Shown: positions 46,359 to 57,150, counted from the first letter of the stretch. The stretch is DNA of 64,000 nucleotides from JAAOIF01 sp965206195 (GCA_965206195.1 CBDBIZ010000011.1:1054001-1118000); one strand, 5' to 3'. A program made the numbers and translations. The notes: generated from the sequence alone by a model not told the origin.

Positions 46359-46799
46359 ATGGCTAAAAAAATTGAATCTTATATTAAGTTGCAGATTCCA
46401 GCACAAGAAGCAAATCCTTCGCCACCAGTCGGCCCTGCATTGGGTCAGCACGGCGTGAATATTATGGATTTTTGTAAGGCGTTTAATGCGCAAACACAAG
46501 AGATTGACAAAGGCATGAAAGTACCTGTGGTGATTACGGTTTATAACGACCGTAGTTTCACTTTTGTGACCAAAACACCGCCAGCAGCAGCGCTATTACT
46601 TAAAATTACTGGTACTAAAAAAGGCTCAGGTGTGCCACATACCGACAAAATTGGCAATGTAACACGTGCACAACTTGAGCAGATTGCTAATATTAAAATG
46701 AAAGATCTGAATGCCAATGATATAGAGGCCGCAGTTAAGATTATTACTGGTACTGCCCGTTCTATGGGCATGGTTGTGGAGGGTCAAGTAGATGAGTAA
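46359..46799 (+). CDS. rplK: 50S ribosomal protein L11
   Basis: 146 residues. ESYIKLQIPAQEANPSPPVG (N-terminal domain, thiostrepton site), then the RNA-binding C-terminal domain with GTARSMGMVVEG. It overlaps the rplA start by 8 bases. Confidence 0.99.
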   Translation: MAKKIESYIKLQIPAQEANPSPPVGPALGQHGVNIMDFCKAFNAQTQEIDKGMKVPVVITVYNDRSFTFVTKTPPAAALLLKITGTKKGSGVPHTDKIGNVTRAQLEQIANIKMKDLNANDIEAAVKIITGTARSMGMVVEGQVDE

Positions 46800-47487
46800 G
46801 CTGACAAAAAAACAACAAGATCAAGCAACTAAAATTGAGGTTGAAAAGCATTACCCATTAAATGATGCGTTGAATTTATTAAAAGATTGTGCAACCGCTA
46901 AGTTTGATGAATCTGTGGATGTGAGTATTAATTTGGGTATTGACGGCAAAAAATCAGACCAAAACGTGCGTGGTTCAGTGGTATTGCCAAATGGCACAGG
47001 TAAAACGGTTCGTGTTGCGGTATTTACCCAAGGCGATCATGTGCAAAAGGCAATTGATGCAGGTGCTGATGTTGTAGGCATGGAAGATTTAATGAAATCG
47101 ATGCGGGATGGTGATCTTAATTACGATGTGGTAATTGCCTCTCCTGATGCAATGGGCGTTGTGGGTCGCTTAGGTCAAGTATTGGGCCCGCGTGGCTTAA
47201 TGCCAAATCCAAAAGTAGGCACAGTAACGCCAGATGTTGCAACAGCAGTTAATAATGCAAAAGCTGGGCAGGTACGTTATCGTGCAGATAAAGCGGGTAT
47301 TGTGCACGGTTGCGTAGGCAAGGCATCATTTGGCTCAGACGCCTTGGCGCAAAATATTAATACATTAATAGAGGCATTGAAAAAAGCAAAACCTAGCTCA
47401 GCTAAGGGTATTTATTTTAAAAAAATAAACGTCTCTTCGACTATGGGTCCAGGCTTGAGTATTGATTTGACATCAGTAGATATTTAA
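46792..47487 (+). CDS. rplA: 50S ribosomal protein L1
   Basis: 231 residues. VDVSINLGIDGKKSDQNVRG, LGPRGLMPNPKVGTVTPDV and GKASFGSDALAQNINTLIEA are typical of L1, which binds the 23S L1 stalk and represses its own operon through the L11 mRNA leader. A MITE-like element follows. Confidence 0.99.
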   Translation: MSKLTKKQQDQATKIEVEKHYPLNDALNLLKDCATAKFDESVDVSINLGIDGKKSDQNVRGSVVLPNGTGKTVRVAVFTQGDHVQKAIDAGADVVGMEDLMKSMRDGDLNYDVVIASPDAMGVVGRLGQVLGPRGLMPNPKVGTVTPDVATAVNNAKAGQVRYRADKAGIVHGCVGKASFGSDALAQNINTLIEALKKAKPSSAKGIYFKKINVSSTMGPGLSIDLTSVDI

Positions 47488-47502
47488 AACTATCTACTTA
47501 AA

Positions 47503-47577
47503 GAGACCTTTGTATAAGTATGAATAATCATCAAAAATTGAATTTTGCTAATCATCCTTATTCATGCAAAGGCCTCA
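47503..47577. mobile_element. 75-bp MITE-like element between rplA and rplJ
   Basis: GAGACCTTTGTATAAGTATGA at the left faces TTCATGCAAAGGCCTCAC at the right, an imperfect inverted repeat of the AGACCTTTGCATAAATA kind also seen at 57152-57366. No coding content. It lies upstream of the rplJ leader and is older (more mismatches) than the other copy. Confidence 0.6.
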
Positions 47578-47599
47578 CTAAAATAATTCTTTGGGTTGC

Positions 47600-47775
47600 A
47601 GGGTTAATACTTGTTAACCTCAAAGACCATAGGCGCGGATATTCCTCCTGGAGTGTTTGTTTAATTGAGTGGTAACACACTCAGCCTATGTAGAGGGTGT
47701 TTAGAATTATCTAAATTACTCTGCGGCGGAAGTTATCAAATGATGACTTTCTTTTTTAAAAATTAGGAGAGATAA
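47600..47775 (+). promoter_or_regulatory. Probable L10 mRNA leader and rplJ promoter region
   Basis: An untranslated stretch with conserved-looking segments (TTAACCTCAAAGACCATAGG, CGGATATTCCTCCTGGAGTG, CTCAGCCTATGTAGAGG) and paired arms, before a good Shine-Dalgarno (TTAGGAGAGA). In related bacteria L10(L12)4 binds such a leader to repress rplJL. The match is by position and general look only. Confidence 0.5.
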
Positions 47776-48291
47776 ATGGCTCTAAATCTGATGGCAAAAA
47801 AAGTTGTTGTTGAACAAGTAAATTCACTAGCACAAACATCAATTTCGATTGGTGTAGCTGAGTATCGAGGATTGAGTGTTGAACAAATGACTAATCTACG
47901 TTCATCTGCACTTGATGCAAATGTATCTTTACGTGTGGTAAAGAATACCTTGGCAAAAAGAGCATTAGCGAAAACAGCATGTGAGTGTGTAACACCTGTG
48001 CTCAGTGGTCCTGTAATATTGGGTTTTTCACAACAAGACCCAGGCGCGGTGGCACGTGTATTTAAAGATTTTGTTAAAGATAATGAAGATTTAGTCGTTA
48101 AAGGTTTGGGCGTTTCAGGTGAGTTTATAGATGCAAATCAACTTAAACGCATTGCAAACTTGCCAACAAAAGATCAGGCAATTAGCACAATAATGGCGTT
48201 AATGCTGGCACCAGTTGAGAAACTCACAAGGACTTTGAATGAAGTTCCAACAAAAGTTACTCGTGTCGTTTCAGCAATCGCGCAGCGATAA
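47776..48291 (+). CDS. rplJ: 50S ribosomal protein L10
   Basis: 171 residues. GVAEYRGLSVEQMTNLRSSA, LRVVKNTLAKRAL and the C-terminal helix (LMLAPVEKLTRTLNEVPTKV) that binds L7/L12 dimers. Ribosome binding site is clear. Confidence 0.99.
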   Translation: MALNLMAKKVVVEQVNSLAQTSISIGVAEYRGLSVEQMTNLRSSALDANVSLRVVKNTLAKRALAKTACECVTPVLSGPVILGFSQQDPGAVARVFKDFVKDNEDLVVKGLGVSGEFIDANQLKRIANLPTKDQAISTIMALMLAPVEKLTRTLNEVPTKVTRVVSAIAQR

Positions 48292-48358
48292 CTGCCAAGA
48301 CAATCTAGAAAACCACCTAAAGATAATATAACAAAAAATAATAAAAGGAGTAAGACTC

Positions 48359-48739
48359 ATGGCAAAACTATCAAATGAGGATATTTTAAATGCAATTGCA
48401 GACATGTCTGTAATGAATGTTGTTGAATTGGTTTCAGCAATGGAAGAGAAGTTCGGCGTATCAGCAACAGCGGCAGTTGCAGTGGCACCAGTACAGGCAG
48501 CAGATGCAGCAGCACCAGTAGAAGAGCAGTCAGAATTTGACGTGATTTTAACCAGCTTTGGCGAGAAGAAAGTTGCGGTTATTAAAGCCGTACGCGGTAT
48601 CACCAGTCTAGGACTTAAAGAAGCCAAAGACATGGTTGAATCTGCGCCAGCAACCATTAAAGAAGGCGTTGATAAAGCTGAAGCCGAAGAGTTGAAAAAG
48701 CAGCTTGAAGAAGCAGGTGCTAGCGTAGAACTTAAATAA
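48359..48739 (+). CDS. rplL: 50S ribosomal protein L7/L12
   Basis: 126 residues. N-terminal dimerisation helices, an Ala-rich hinge (AAVAVAPVQAADAAAPV), and the conserved factor-binding domain (VILTSFGEKKVAVIKAVRGI, GLKEAKDMVESAP). It has AAAAGGAG before the start. Confidence 0.99.
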   Translation: MAKLSNEDILNAIADMSVMNVVELVSAMEEKFGVSATAAVAVAPVQAADAAAPVEEQSEFDVILTSFGEKKVAVIKAVRGITSLGLKEAKDMVESAPATIKEGVDKAEAEELKKQLEEAGASVELK

Positions 48740-48755
48740 TTAGTTGTGCGTAAAA

Positions 48756-48790
48756 ATCAAAATCCTCGCAAGGGGATTTTGATGTTTTTT
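48756..48790 (+). terminator. Attenuator-type terminator between rplL and rpoB
   Basis: ATCAAAATCC (48756-48765) pairs with GGATTTTGAT (48774-48783), followed by GTTTTTT. In enterobacteria a partial terminator sits here and reduces rpoBC relative to rplJL; the same role is likely. Confidence 0.75.
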
Positions 48791-48832
48791 AAAAGAGTTG
48801 TTAATTGTAAGATTAAATAATGTGAGGTATTC

Positions 48833-51800
48833 ATGGCTTATTCATTCACTGAGAAAAAGCGAATTAGAAATAATTTTGGTTCAAGGGAGTCAATTTTAAC
48901 CGAACCAGATTTACTGGCTATCCAAATCAATTCGTTCAACAGCTTTATTCAAGCTGGTGAAAAAAATAAGAAAGATGTCGGTTTACATGCGGTATTCCAA
49001 TCCGTGTTTCCAATAACAGCAGTTAATGGTTATGCGCAGATTGAATATGTTGGTTATGAATTACAAGACCCCAAATTTAATGTTGAAGAGTGTAAATTAC
49101 GTGGTGTTACTTTTGCCTCAACCCTTCGAGTTAAGTTAAATTTGGTTTTATTTGATAAAAACGGCTCAACACTCAAGAAAAAACGTCGCGTTAAACAAGT
49201 TATTGAAGAAGATGTTTATTTAGGTCAATTGCCGTTAATGACAGAAACAGGCACCTTTGTGATTAATGGCACAGAGCGTGTTGTGGTCTCTCAGTTGCAC
49301 AGGTCTCCAGGCGTTATTTTTGAACATGATAAAGGTAAAACCCACTCTTCTGGCAAGATATTATTTTCATCACGCGTGATTCCTTACCGTGGCTCGTGGT
49401 TGGATTTTGAATTTGATCATCATGATTACCTATATGCTCGAATTGATCGTCGACGTAAATTACCAGTGACAACGCTACTACGTGCAATGGGGCTTAGTAG
49501 TGCAGAAATCTTAGGCACTTTCTTTGAAACAATTAACATCAAACTTAAAGCAAAGTCTTGTGACATTACCCTCTCAGCAGACAAATTACGTGGCACAATT
49601 GCAGAGTTTGATATCAAGTCAGACAATGATATTGTTGTTAAAACAGGTCGTCGTGTTACTGCCAAACATACTAAATTATTAGAAAAAGCGGGCGCTAAAT
49701 TAATTAACGCACCACTTGAATATTTATTAGACAAGGTGATTGCACAAGACATTGTTGATAAAACAACAGGCGAGGTCTTAATTGCTATTAACACATTAAT
49801 TAGTGAAGAAGTATTAGAGACGCTAAGTGCTAACAAGATTAAGAAAGTTGAAATTCTCTATATTAACGAGTCTGAAGATGGTGCTTATATTTCAGATGTA
49901 TTACGCCTAGATGAAACTCAGAGTGAGCTAGAAGCGCGTATGTCAATTTATCACGTGATGCGTCCAGGTGAGCCAGCAACAGAAGACGCGGTTAATTTAT
50001 TGTTTAATAATTTATTTTTCAAAAATGATCGTTACGATCTTTCCAAAGTTGGACGTATGAAACTTAACCGTCGCTTAGGTATTGACTCAGAAACTGGCGA
50101 ACATATACTGACAAATGACGATATTGTGAGTGTTCTGAAGTTATTAATTGACATTAAAAACGGCAATGGTGTGGTTGATGATGTTGATACGTTGGCGAAT
50201 AGACGAGTAAGAGCGATTGGCGAGATGATTGAAAACCAATTTAGAATTGGCTTGGTACGTGTTGAAAAAGCCGTCAAAGAGGGTCTAAATTTGGCTGAAA
50301 CTGATGAATTAACCCCGCAAGATTTGATTAATTCCAAACCAGTATCGGCTGCTGTTAGAGAGTTTTTTGGCTCTTCGCAGTTGTCACAATTTATGGATCA
50401 AGTAAATCCTCTCTCAGGTGTGACACATAAACGTCGTATCTCAGCACTAGGTCCAGGCGGTCTAACACGTGAGCGTGCTGGCTTTGAAGTGCGTGATGTA
50501 CATCCGTCGCATTATGGTCGTTTATGTCCGATTGAAACACCAGAGGGCCCTAATATTGGACTGATTAACACCTTAGCGGTTTATGCTAAAACCAATGAAT
50601 ATGGCTTCTTAGAAACACCTTATCAAATAGTCAAAAAAGGGAAAGTCACGAGCGAGGTTGTGTATGTGTCTGCGATTGATGAGATCGCCCACACCATTGC
50701 ACAAGCGAATGCAAATGTTGATGCCAAAGGGAAACTAAGCGATGAGTTAATTTCTTGTCGTCATAAAAATGAATTTGTATTGGTCAATTCACAAGATGTA
50801 ACTTTGATTGATATTGACTCTAAGCAAATTTCATCAGTTGCAGCGTCACTCATTCCATTTTTGGAACATGATGATGCTAACCGTGCACTGATGGGCTCGA
50901 ACATGCAACGTCAAGCAGTGCCAGTACTTAAAGCCGAGAAGCCATTGGTCGGTACAGGCATTGAACGTGTAGTTGCGACCGATTCACGTGTTTGTGTGAC
51001 TGCCAAGCACAGTGGTGTGGTTGAGGCTGTTGATGCCTCTAGAATTGTAATTCGTGTTGATTCTAAGAAAGCCAAAGTTGATGAGTTAGGTGTTGATATT
51101 TACAATTTAACTAAATACTCAAGGTCTAATCAAAACACTTGTATTAATCAAAAACTTTTGGTTAAAACTGGCGATAAGATTACAGCTGGCGATGTGTTGG
51201 CAGATGGACCTTCGACCGATTTAGGCGAGTTGGCACTCGGTCAAAATATGAAAATTGCTTTCATGCCGTGGAATGGCTACAACTTTGAGGATTCTATTTT
51301 GATTTCTGAGCGTGTTGTGCAAGAAGATCGCTACACCACAATCCATATTGAAGAGCTTACTGCTTATTCTCGTGATACCAAACTCGGCCCTGAAGAAATT
51401 ACTGCGGATATTCCTAATGTTAGCGAATCAGCCCTATCTAAATTAGACGAAGTGGGTGTGGTATATGTGGGGGCGCGCGTTAAAGGTGGCGACATTTTAG
51501 TTGGCAAGGTAACCCCGAAAAGTGAAGCTGTGCTTTCTTCAGAGGAGAAATTACTCAGGGCAATTTTTGGTGAAAAAGCCAATAGCGTTAAAGATTCTTC
51601 ATTGCGTATCGGTGCTTCAAAATCTGGGGTGGTGATTGATGTACAAGTTTTTACCCGTGATCGGGTTGAAAAAGACACTAGAGCGCTTAGCATCGACGCA
51701 CAACGTTTAGCAAAAATTAGAAAAGACATTGATGACGAATTTGGCATTATCAATGATGATATTTATCGTCGAATTCGTCTTAAACTTTCAGGCAATACAG

Positions 51801-52915
51801 TGAGTAAAACATTAGGCACTATTAAAGCGGGCGATAAACTAAATGCCAAGACGATGAAGTCACTAGATAGTACAGATTTTGCCGCACTCAAAGTAGAAGA
51901 CGAACAAATCAATAAAGCAGTTGCTGCCTTGGTTAAACAAGCCAAAGTCAAGCAACTTGAATTTGATGAATTTTTTGAAAATGAGCGTGCCAAAATTAAT
52001 GAAGGCGCAGAATTACCACCTGGTGTGATGAAGATGGTTAAAGTCTATGTGGCAACACATAAAACCCTACAAGTCGGTGATAAAATGGCTGGTCGTCATG
52101 GTAACAAAGGAGTGATTTCACGTGTTTCTCCTATTGAAGATATGCCTTATTTGGCAGATGGCTCGGCTGTTGACGTGGTACTAAATCCACTAGGCGTACC
52201 ATCACGAATGAATGTTGGTCAAGTGTTAGAGGTGCATCTTGGTTATGCTGCCAAAGGCTTAGGCCATAAAATTGCTGCCATATTGGATGAAAAACGCGAT
52301 GAAATGGTGCAAGAGATTAGAGGCTTTTTAGATAAAGTCTATAACTCACATGGCAAGCAAGAAGATTTGCAATCTTTTAGCGATGAGGAAATCATTGAGC
52401 TAGCAAACAATCTACGCGCGGGCGTACCAATGGCAACCCCAGTATTTGACGGTATCAAGGAAGAATATATTAAGTCGCTGCTCAAGTTGGCAGATTTACC
52501 TGAATCGGGTCAAGAGCAACTTTATGATGGTCGCACAGGCGAACCTTTTGACCGCCCCGTAACCGTGGGCTATATGCATATGCTTAAGCTTAATCACTTG
52601 GTGGATGACAAAATGCACGCACGTTCAACTGGCCCTTATTCGTTGGTGACACAGCAGCCACTAAGTGGTAAAGCACAGTTTGGTGGTCAGCGTTTTGGTG
52701 AGATGGAAGTTTGGGCGCTTGAGGCGTATGGTGCAGCGCATACCTTGCGCGAAATGCTAACGGTGAAATCAGATGACGTAGCAGGGCGAGCTAAGATGTA
52801 TAAGAGTATTGTTGATGGGGTTAATTTAACTGAGTCAGCAATGCCAGAATCCTTTAACGTTTTGGTCAAAGAGGTTCGTTCATTAGGTATTAACGTTGAA
52901 CTAGAGCAACACTAG
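48833..52915 (+). CDS. rpoB: RNA polymerase beta subunit
   Basis: 1360 residues, full length. N terminus TEKKRIRNNFG; FGSSQLSQFMDQVNPLSGVT and HKRRISALGPGG form the rifampicin region with normal sensitive-type residues (DQ, H, S); GHKIAAILDEKR; QPLSGKAQFGGQRFGEMEVW near the C terminus. A small gap of 10 bases precedes rpoC. Confidence 0.99.
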   Translation: MAYSFTEKKRIRNNFGSRESILTEPDLLAIQINSFNSFIQAGEKNKKDVGLHAVFQSVFPITAVNGYAQIEYVGYELQDPKFNVEECKLRGVTFASTLRVKLNLVLFDKNGSTLKKKRRVKQVIEEDVYLGQLPLMTETGTFVINGTERVVVSQLHRSPGVIFEHDKGKTHSSGKILFSSRVIPYRGSWLDFEFDHHDYLYARIDRRRKLPVTTLLRAMGLSSAEILGTFFETINIKLKAKSCDITLSADKLRGTIAEFDIKSDNDIVVKTGRRVTAKHTKLLEKAGAKLINAPLEYLLDKVIAQDIVDKTTGEVLIAINTLISEEVLETLSANKIKKVEILYINESEDGAYISDVLRLDETQSELEARMSIYHVMRPGEPATEDAVNLLFNNLFFKNDRYDLSKVGRMKLNRRLGIDSETGEHILTNDDIVSVLKLLIDIKNGNGVVDDVDTLANRRVRAIGEMIENQFRIGLVRVEKAVKEGLNLAETDELTPQDLINSKPVSAAVREFFGSSQLSQFMDQVNPLSGVTHKRRISALGPGGLTRERAGFEVRDVHPSHYGRLCPIETPEGPNIGLINTLAVYAKTNEYGFLETPYQIVKKGKVTSEVVYVSAIDEIAHTIAQANANVDAKGKLSDELISCRHKNEFVLVNSQDVTLIDIDSKQISSVAASLIPFLEHDDANRALMGSNMQRQAVPVLKAEKPLVGTGIERVVATDSRVCVTAKHSGVVEAVDASRIVIRVDSKKAKVDELGVDIYNLTKYSRSNQNTCINQKLLVKTGDKITAGDVLADGPSTDLGELALGQNMKIAFMPWNGYNFEDSILISERVVQEDRYTTIHIEELTAYSRDTKLGPEEITADIPNVSESALSKLDEVGVVYVGARVKGGDILVGKVTPKSEAVLSSEEKLLRAIFGEKANSVKDSSLRIGASKSGVVIDVQVFTRDRVEKDTRALSIDAQRLAKIRKDIDDEFGIINDDIYRRIRLKLSGNTVSKTLGTIKAGDKLNAKTMKSLDSTDFAALKVEDEQINKAVAALVKQAKVKQLEFDEFFENERAKINEGAELPPGVMKMVKVYVATHKTLQVGDKMAGRHGNKGVISRVSPIEDMPYLADGSAVDVVLNPLGVPSRMNVGQVLEVHLGYAAKGLGHKIAAILDEKRDEMVQEIRGFLDKVYNSHGKQEDLQSFSDEEIIELANNLRAGVPMATPVFDGIKEEYIKSLLKLADLPESGQEQLYDGRTGEPFDRPVTVGYMHMLKLNHLVDDKMHARSTGPYSLVTQQPLSGKAQFGGQRFGEMEVWALEAYGAAHTLREMLTVKSDDVAGRAKMYKSIVDGVNLTESAMPESFNVLVKEVRSLGINVELEQH

Positions 52916-52925
52916 GAGAAATTTT

Positions 52926-55900
52926 ATGAAAGATTTATTAACTATTTTAAAACAGCAAAATCAAGAGCAAGATTTTGATGCAATTCGTGTTGGGCTGGCT
53001 TCTCCTGAGAATATTCGTTCCTGGTCATATGGCGAAGTAAAAAAACCTGAAACTATTAATTACCGTACTTTTAAGCCTGAACGTGAAGGCTTATTTTGTG
53101 CCAAAATTTTTGGACCAATGAAAGATTTTGAATGTTTGTGTGGTAAATATAAACGCATGAAATTCCGCAATGTGGTGTGTGAAAAATGTGGGGTCGAAGT
53201 TACTTTATCTAAAGTACGTCGTGAGCGTATGGGGCATATCGAATTGGCCGCGCCAGTAGCGCATATTTGGTATCTTAAATCCCTGCCTTCACGCCTAGGT
53301 TTGTTAATGGACATGACGCTAAAAGACATCGAGCGAGTTTTGTATTTTGAGGCGTTCTTGGTGACCGATCCTGGCGCTACATCACTTGTGCACAAGCAGT
53401 TATTAACCGAAGAGATGTATTTTGATGCACTTGATGAATATGGTGATGACGAGTTTGAAGCAAAAATGGGTGCAGAAGCCATTCAAGATGTACTCAAAGA
53501 AATGCAGCTTGAAAAAGAAGCTGCTAATTTACGTGAAGATAGTCTAAACACTAAGAGCCAAACTAAGTTAAAAAAATATAACAAGCGTTTGAAATTAATT
53601 GATTCTTTGATTAAATCAGGCAACAAGCCTGAATGGATGGTGTTGAATGTATTGCCAATTTTACCGCCTGATTTACGCCCATTAGTGCCACTTGATGGCG
53701 GTCGTTTTGCGACTTCTGATTTGAACGATTTGTATCGCCGTGTGATTAATCGTAACAATCGCCTAGGTCGCCTATTAGAACTTGATGCACCTGAGATTAT
53801 TGTACGCAACGAAAAGCGTATGTTACAAGAGGCAGTAGATTCACTGATTGACAATGGTCGTCGTGGTCGCGCAGTGATGGGCAATAATCGCCGCCCACTC
53901 AAATCCATTGCAGACATGATTAAAGGTAAGCAAGGTCGTTTCCGTCAAAATTTACTCGGTAAGCGTGTTGACTATTCAGGTCGCTCAGTGATTGTTTGTG
54001 GTCCTTACTTAAAACTTCATCAATGTGGTTTGCCAAAGAAAATGGCACTCGAATTATTTAAGCCATTTATTTATAATCGCCTGCAAACCCAAGGCTTGGC
54101 ATCTACCATTAAAGCCGCTAAAAAAATGGTTGAAAGTGAATCTCTTGAAGTTTGGGATATTTTAGAAAGAGTTGTACACCAGCATCCAGTGCTACTTAAT
54201 CGTGCACCTACGTTGCACCGTTTAGGTATTCAAGCATTTGAACCACTACTGATTGAAGGTAAGGCGATCCAGCTGCATCCGTTAGTGTGTGGTGCATTTA
54301 ATGCTGACTTTGATGGCGACCAGATGGCAGTACACGTGCCATTGTCTGAAGAAGCGCAACTTGAGGCTAGAACTTTGATGTTAGCCTCTAACAATGTTTT
54401 GCATTTGGCTAGTGGTGAGCCAATTATTGTGCCTTCGCAAGACGTAATTTTAGGCTTGTACTATATGACTCGTGATATGGTTAATCAAAATGGTGAAGGG
54501 CTGATTTTTGCGAATGCAACTGAAACTTTGAACGCTTATGAATCTGGCAAAGCATCACTGCATGCTAGGGTTAAATTGCGCATTCAAGCGTATGAAAAAG
54601 TTGATGGAAAATACCAAGCAACAACTAAGCATATTGTTGATACAACTGTTGGTCGTGCGATTTTTTCAAGAATTTTGCCAGCAGGTTTGTCGTTTGATTT
54701 AATTAATCAAGCCATTACCAAAAAAGTGGTGTCTAATTTGATTCATATTTGTTATCAAACTCAAGAACTTAAAGATACTGTGATTTTTGCTGACCAAATG
54801 ATGTATATGGGCTTCCAGTATTCAACCAAATCAGGTATTTCATTTTGTTCAAATGACATGACTATTCCAGATACTAAGGCTGGCATGATTGAGGCTGCTG
54901 AGGCCCAAGTTAAAGACGTACAACAGCAATATGTACAAGGCGTGGTAACTGATGGTGAGCGCTATAACAAAGTGATTGATATTTGGTCGCGCACTTCTGA
55001 GACCGTAGCAAAAGCAATGATGGATGAAATTGGATTTGATGATTTTGTTGATGCTGACGGCAAAACCAAAAAACTTGCCTCCTTTAATTCAGTTTATATG
55101 ATGGCAGATTCTGGTGCACGTGGCTCGCCTGCACAAATTCGCCAGTTGGCTGGTATGCGAGGACTCATGGCAAAGCCAGACGGCTCAATTATTGAAGCTC
55201 CAATTACCTCAAATTTCCGTGAAGGGTTGAACAATATGCAATACTTTATTTCGACCCACGGTGCGCGTAAAGGTTTGGCAGATACGGCACTCAAAACCGC
55301 AAATTCAGGTTATTTAACCCGCCGTTTGGTGGACATTGGTCAAGATTTGGTGATTAACGAACATGACTGTGGTACAGACAATGGCTTGCTGATGAAAGCG
55401 GTGATTGAAGGTGGCAATATTGTACAAACACTGGGCAATAGTGTTATAGGTCGAGTTATGGCTGAGGATGTATTGGTGCCTGATTCAACTGATGTCTTAT
55501 TGCCAAGAGGTCACTTGGTGACCTTAGACGATTCGGAAAAAATTAATGAACTGGCGATTGAATCAATTAAGGTGCGTTCTACTATTACTTGTGAGACGCG
55601 TTATGGCGTTTGCGCTTCTTGTTATGGTAATGACATGGCACGTGGTCATAAAATTGGTGTTGGTGAGGCTGTTGGTGTTATTGCCGCACAATCAATCGGC
55701 GAGCCAGGTACACAGCTTACCATGCGTACTTTCCATATTGGTGGCGCAGCTTCTGCTTCAACTGCGATTAGTAGTGTGAATATTAATACCGATGGTATTG
55801 CACACCTTGAAGGGGTTAAATCAATTACTAATGCATATGGTGATTTGGTGGTGGTTTCTCGCTCGAGTGAAGTAACCATTCGTAATAACAAAGGTCAAGA

Positions 55901-57128
55901 GGTTGAGCGTTACAAAATCCCTTATGGTGCGCTTGTACACGTTCAAGATGGCGGTAGCGTTAAGGCAAAAGATAAAATTGCTGATTGGGATCCGCATACT
56001 CACCCGATTATTGCTGAGCAATCTGGACGTGTGATTTTTGTTGACTTTGTTGAAGGTGCTACTGTGGTTAAAAATATCGACCCACTAACTGGTTTGACTT
56101 TCTTTGAGATGATTGATGAAGCAGCAAGATCGAGTGCAGCCAAAGGGCTTAAACCCTTGATTAAATTGGTTGATGAAAAAGATTCTGAAATGGTATTGTC
56201 AACACACTATTTACCATCAGATGTTAAGATTCATCTAGAAGATAATCAAGTGATTTCAGCGGGTGAAGTGTTAGCCAAGATTCCTAAAGATCTGTCTAAG
56301 ACTAGCGATATTACTGGCGGTTTGCCGCGTGTTGCTGATTTGTTTGAAGCGCGTAAAGCTAAAGATCATTCTATTTTGGCAGAAGCAGCTGGTGTCATTA
56401 GTTTTGGTAACTCAACTAAGTCTAAAGATCGGTTGTTGATTACCGATACGGCTGGCGAAGTCACTGAAATGATGATTCATAAATGGCGTCAAATAAATGT
56501 TTTTGATGGCGAAACGGTTGAAAAAGGTGATGTGGTGTCTGATGGACCGTCTAATCCACATGATATTTTGCGCTTATTAGGCGTGGAAGCATTGGCAAAT
56601 TACGTGATTAAAGAAGTACAAAATGTTTATCGCTTACAGGGGGTAAATATTTCTAACAAGCATATTGAGGTAATTGTTAAGCAAATGTTACGTAAAGTAG
56701 AAATACTAGATGCAGCTGATTCGACTTTTGTAACGGGCGAAACTGCTGAGTATGTACGGGTGATTGATGTTAACAAGCAGTTGGTGGCGCAAGGTAAACA
56801 GCCTGTGGTTTATCAAAGGTTGTTAATGGGCATTACCAAAGCATCACTGGCAACCGAATCGTTTATTTCTGCCGCTTCATTCCAAGAGACAACACGTGTT
56901 TTAACAGAAGCATCGACCACTGGTCGTGTTGATATTTTGCAAGGCTTGAAAGAAAATGTTATTGTCGGTCGTTTGATTCCTGCAGGTACTGGTTTTACCC
57001 ACCACCAAGCGCGTAGATCGCAGCATATGGACAATGTCATGCAGACTGCAGATGCTGAAGCGGCACTTTTGGAACAGTTGAGCGAAGTAGAAGGTGAACA
57101 AGCAGCGCAAGTTGAGGCAGGAGAATAA
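52926..57128 (+). CDS. rpoC: RNA polymerase beta' subunit
   Basis: 1400 residues. Zinc finger CLCGKYKRMKFRNVVCEKCG; catalytic NADFDGDQM (three Asp for Mg2+); bridge helix/trigger loop region with ARKGLADTALKTANSGYLTR; second zinc site CETRYGVCASCYGNDMARG; ending GTGFTHHQARRSQHMDN. It ends just before the MITE. Confidence 0.99.
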   Translation: MKDLLTILKQQNQEQDFDAIRVGLASPENIRSWSYGEVKKPETINYRTFKPEREGLFCAKIFGPMKDFECLCGKYKRMKFRNVVCEKCGVEVTLSKVRRERMGHIELAAPVAHIWYLKSLPSRLGLLMDMTLKDIERVLYFEAFLVTDPGATSLVHKQLLTEEMYFDALDEYGDDEFEAKMGAEAIQDVLKEMQLEKEAANLREDSLNTKSQTKLKKYNKRLKLIDSLIKSGNKPEWMVLNVLPILPPDLRPLVPLDGGRFATSDLNDLYRRVINRNNRLGRLLELDAPEIIVRNEKRMLQEAVDSLIDNGRRGRAVMGNNRRPLKSIADMIKGKQGRFRQNLLGKRVDYSGRSVIVCGPYLKLHQCGLPKKMALELFKPFIYNRLQTQGLASTIKAAKKMVESESLEVWDILERVVHQHPVLLNRAPTLHRLGIQAFEPLLIEGKAIQLHPLVCGAFNADFDGDQMAVHVPLSEEAQLEARTLMLASNNVLHLASGEPIIVPSQDVILGLYYMTRDMVNQNGEGLIFANATETLNAYESGKASLHARVKLRIQAYEKVDGKYQATTKHIVDTTVGRAIFSRILPAGLSFDLINQAITKKVVSNLIHICYQTQELKDTVIFADQMMYMGFQYSTKSGISFCSNDMTIPDTKAGMIEAAEAQVKDVQQQYVQGVVTDGERYNKVIDIWSRTSETVAKAMMDEIGFDDFVDADGKTKKLASFNSVYMMADSGARGSPAQIRQLAGMRGLMAKPDGSIIEAPITSNFREGLNNMQYFISTHGARKGLADTALKTANSGYLTRRLVDIGQDLVINEHDCGTDNGLLMKAVIEGGNIVQTLGNSVIGRVMAEDVLVPDSTDVLLPRGHLVTLDDSEKINELAIESIKVRSTITCETRYGVCASCYGNDMARGHKIGVGEAVGVIAAQSIGEPGTQLTMRTFHIGGAASASTAISSVNINTDGIAHLEGVKSITNAYGDLVVVSRSSEVTIRNNKGQEVERYKIPYGALVHVQDGGSVKAKDKIADWDPHTHPIIAEQSGRVIFVDFVEGATVVKNIDPLTGLTFFEMIDEAARSSAAKGLKPLIKLVDEKDSEMVLSTHYLPSDVKIHLEDNQVISAGEVLAKIPKDLSKTSDITGGLPRVADLFEARKAKDHSILAEAAGVISFGNSTKSKDRLLITDTAGEVTEMMIHKWRQINVFDGETVEKGDVVSDGPSNPHDILRLLGVEALANYVIKEVQNVYRLQGVNISNKHIEVIVKQMLRKVEILDAADSTFVTGETAEYVRVIDVNKQLVAQGKQPVVYQRLLMGITKASLATESFISAASFQETTRVLTEASTTGRVDILQGLKENVIVGRLIPAGTGFTHHQARRSQHMDNVMQTADAEAALLEQLSEVEGEQAAQVEAGE

Positions 57129-57150
57129 CGCCATGTCTTTTTAACTTGGA

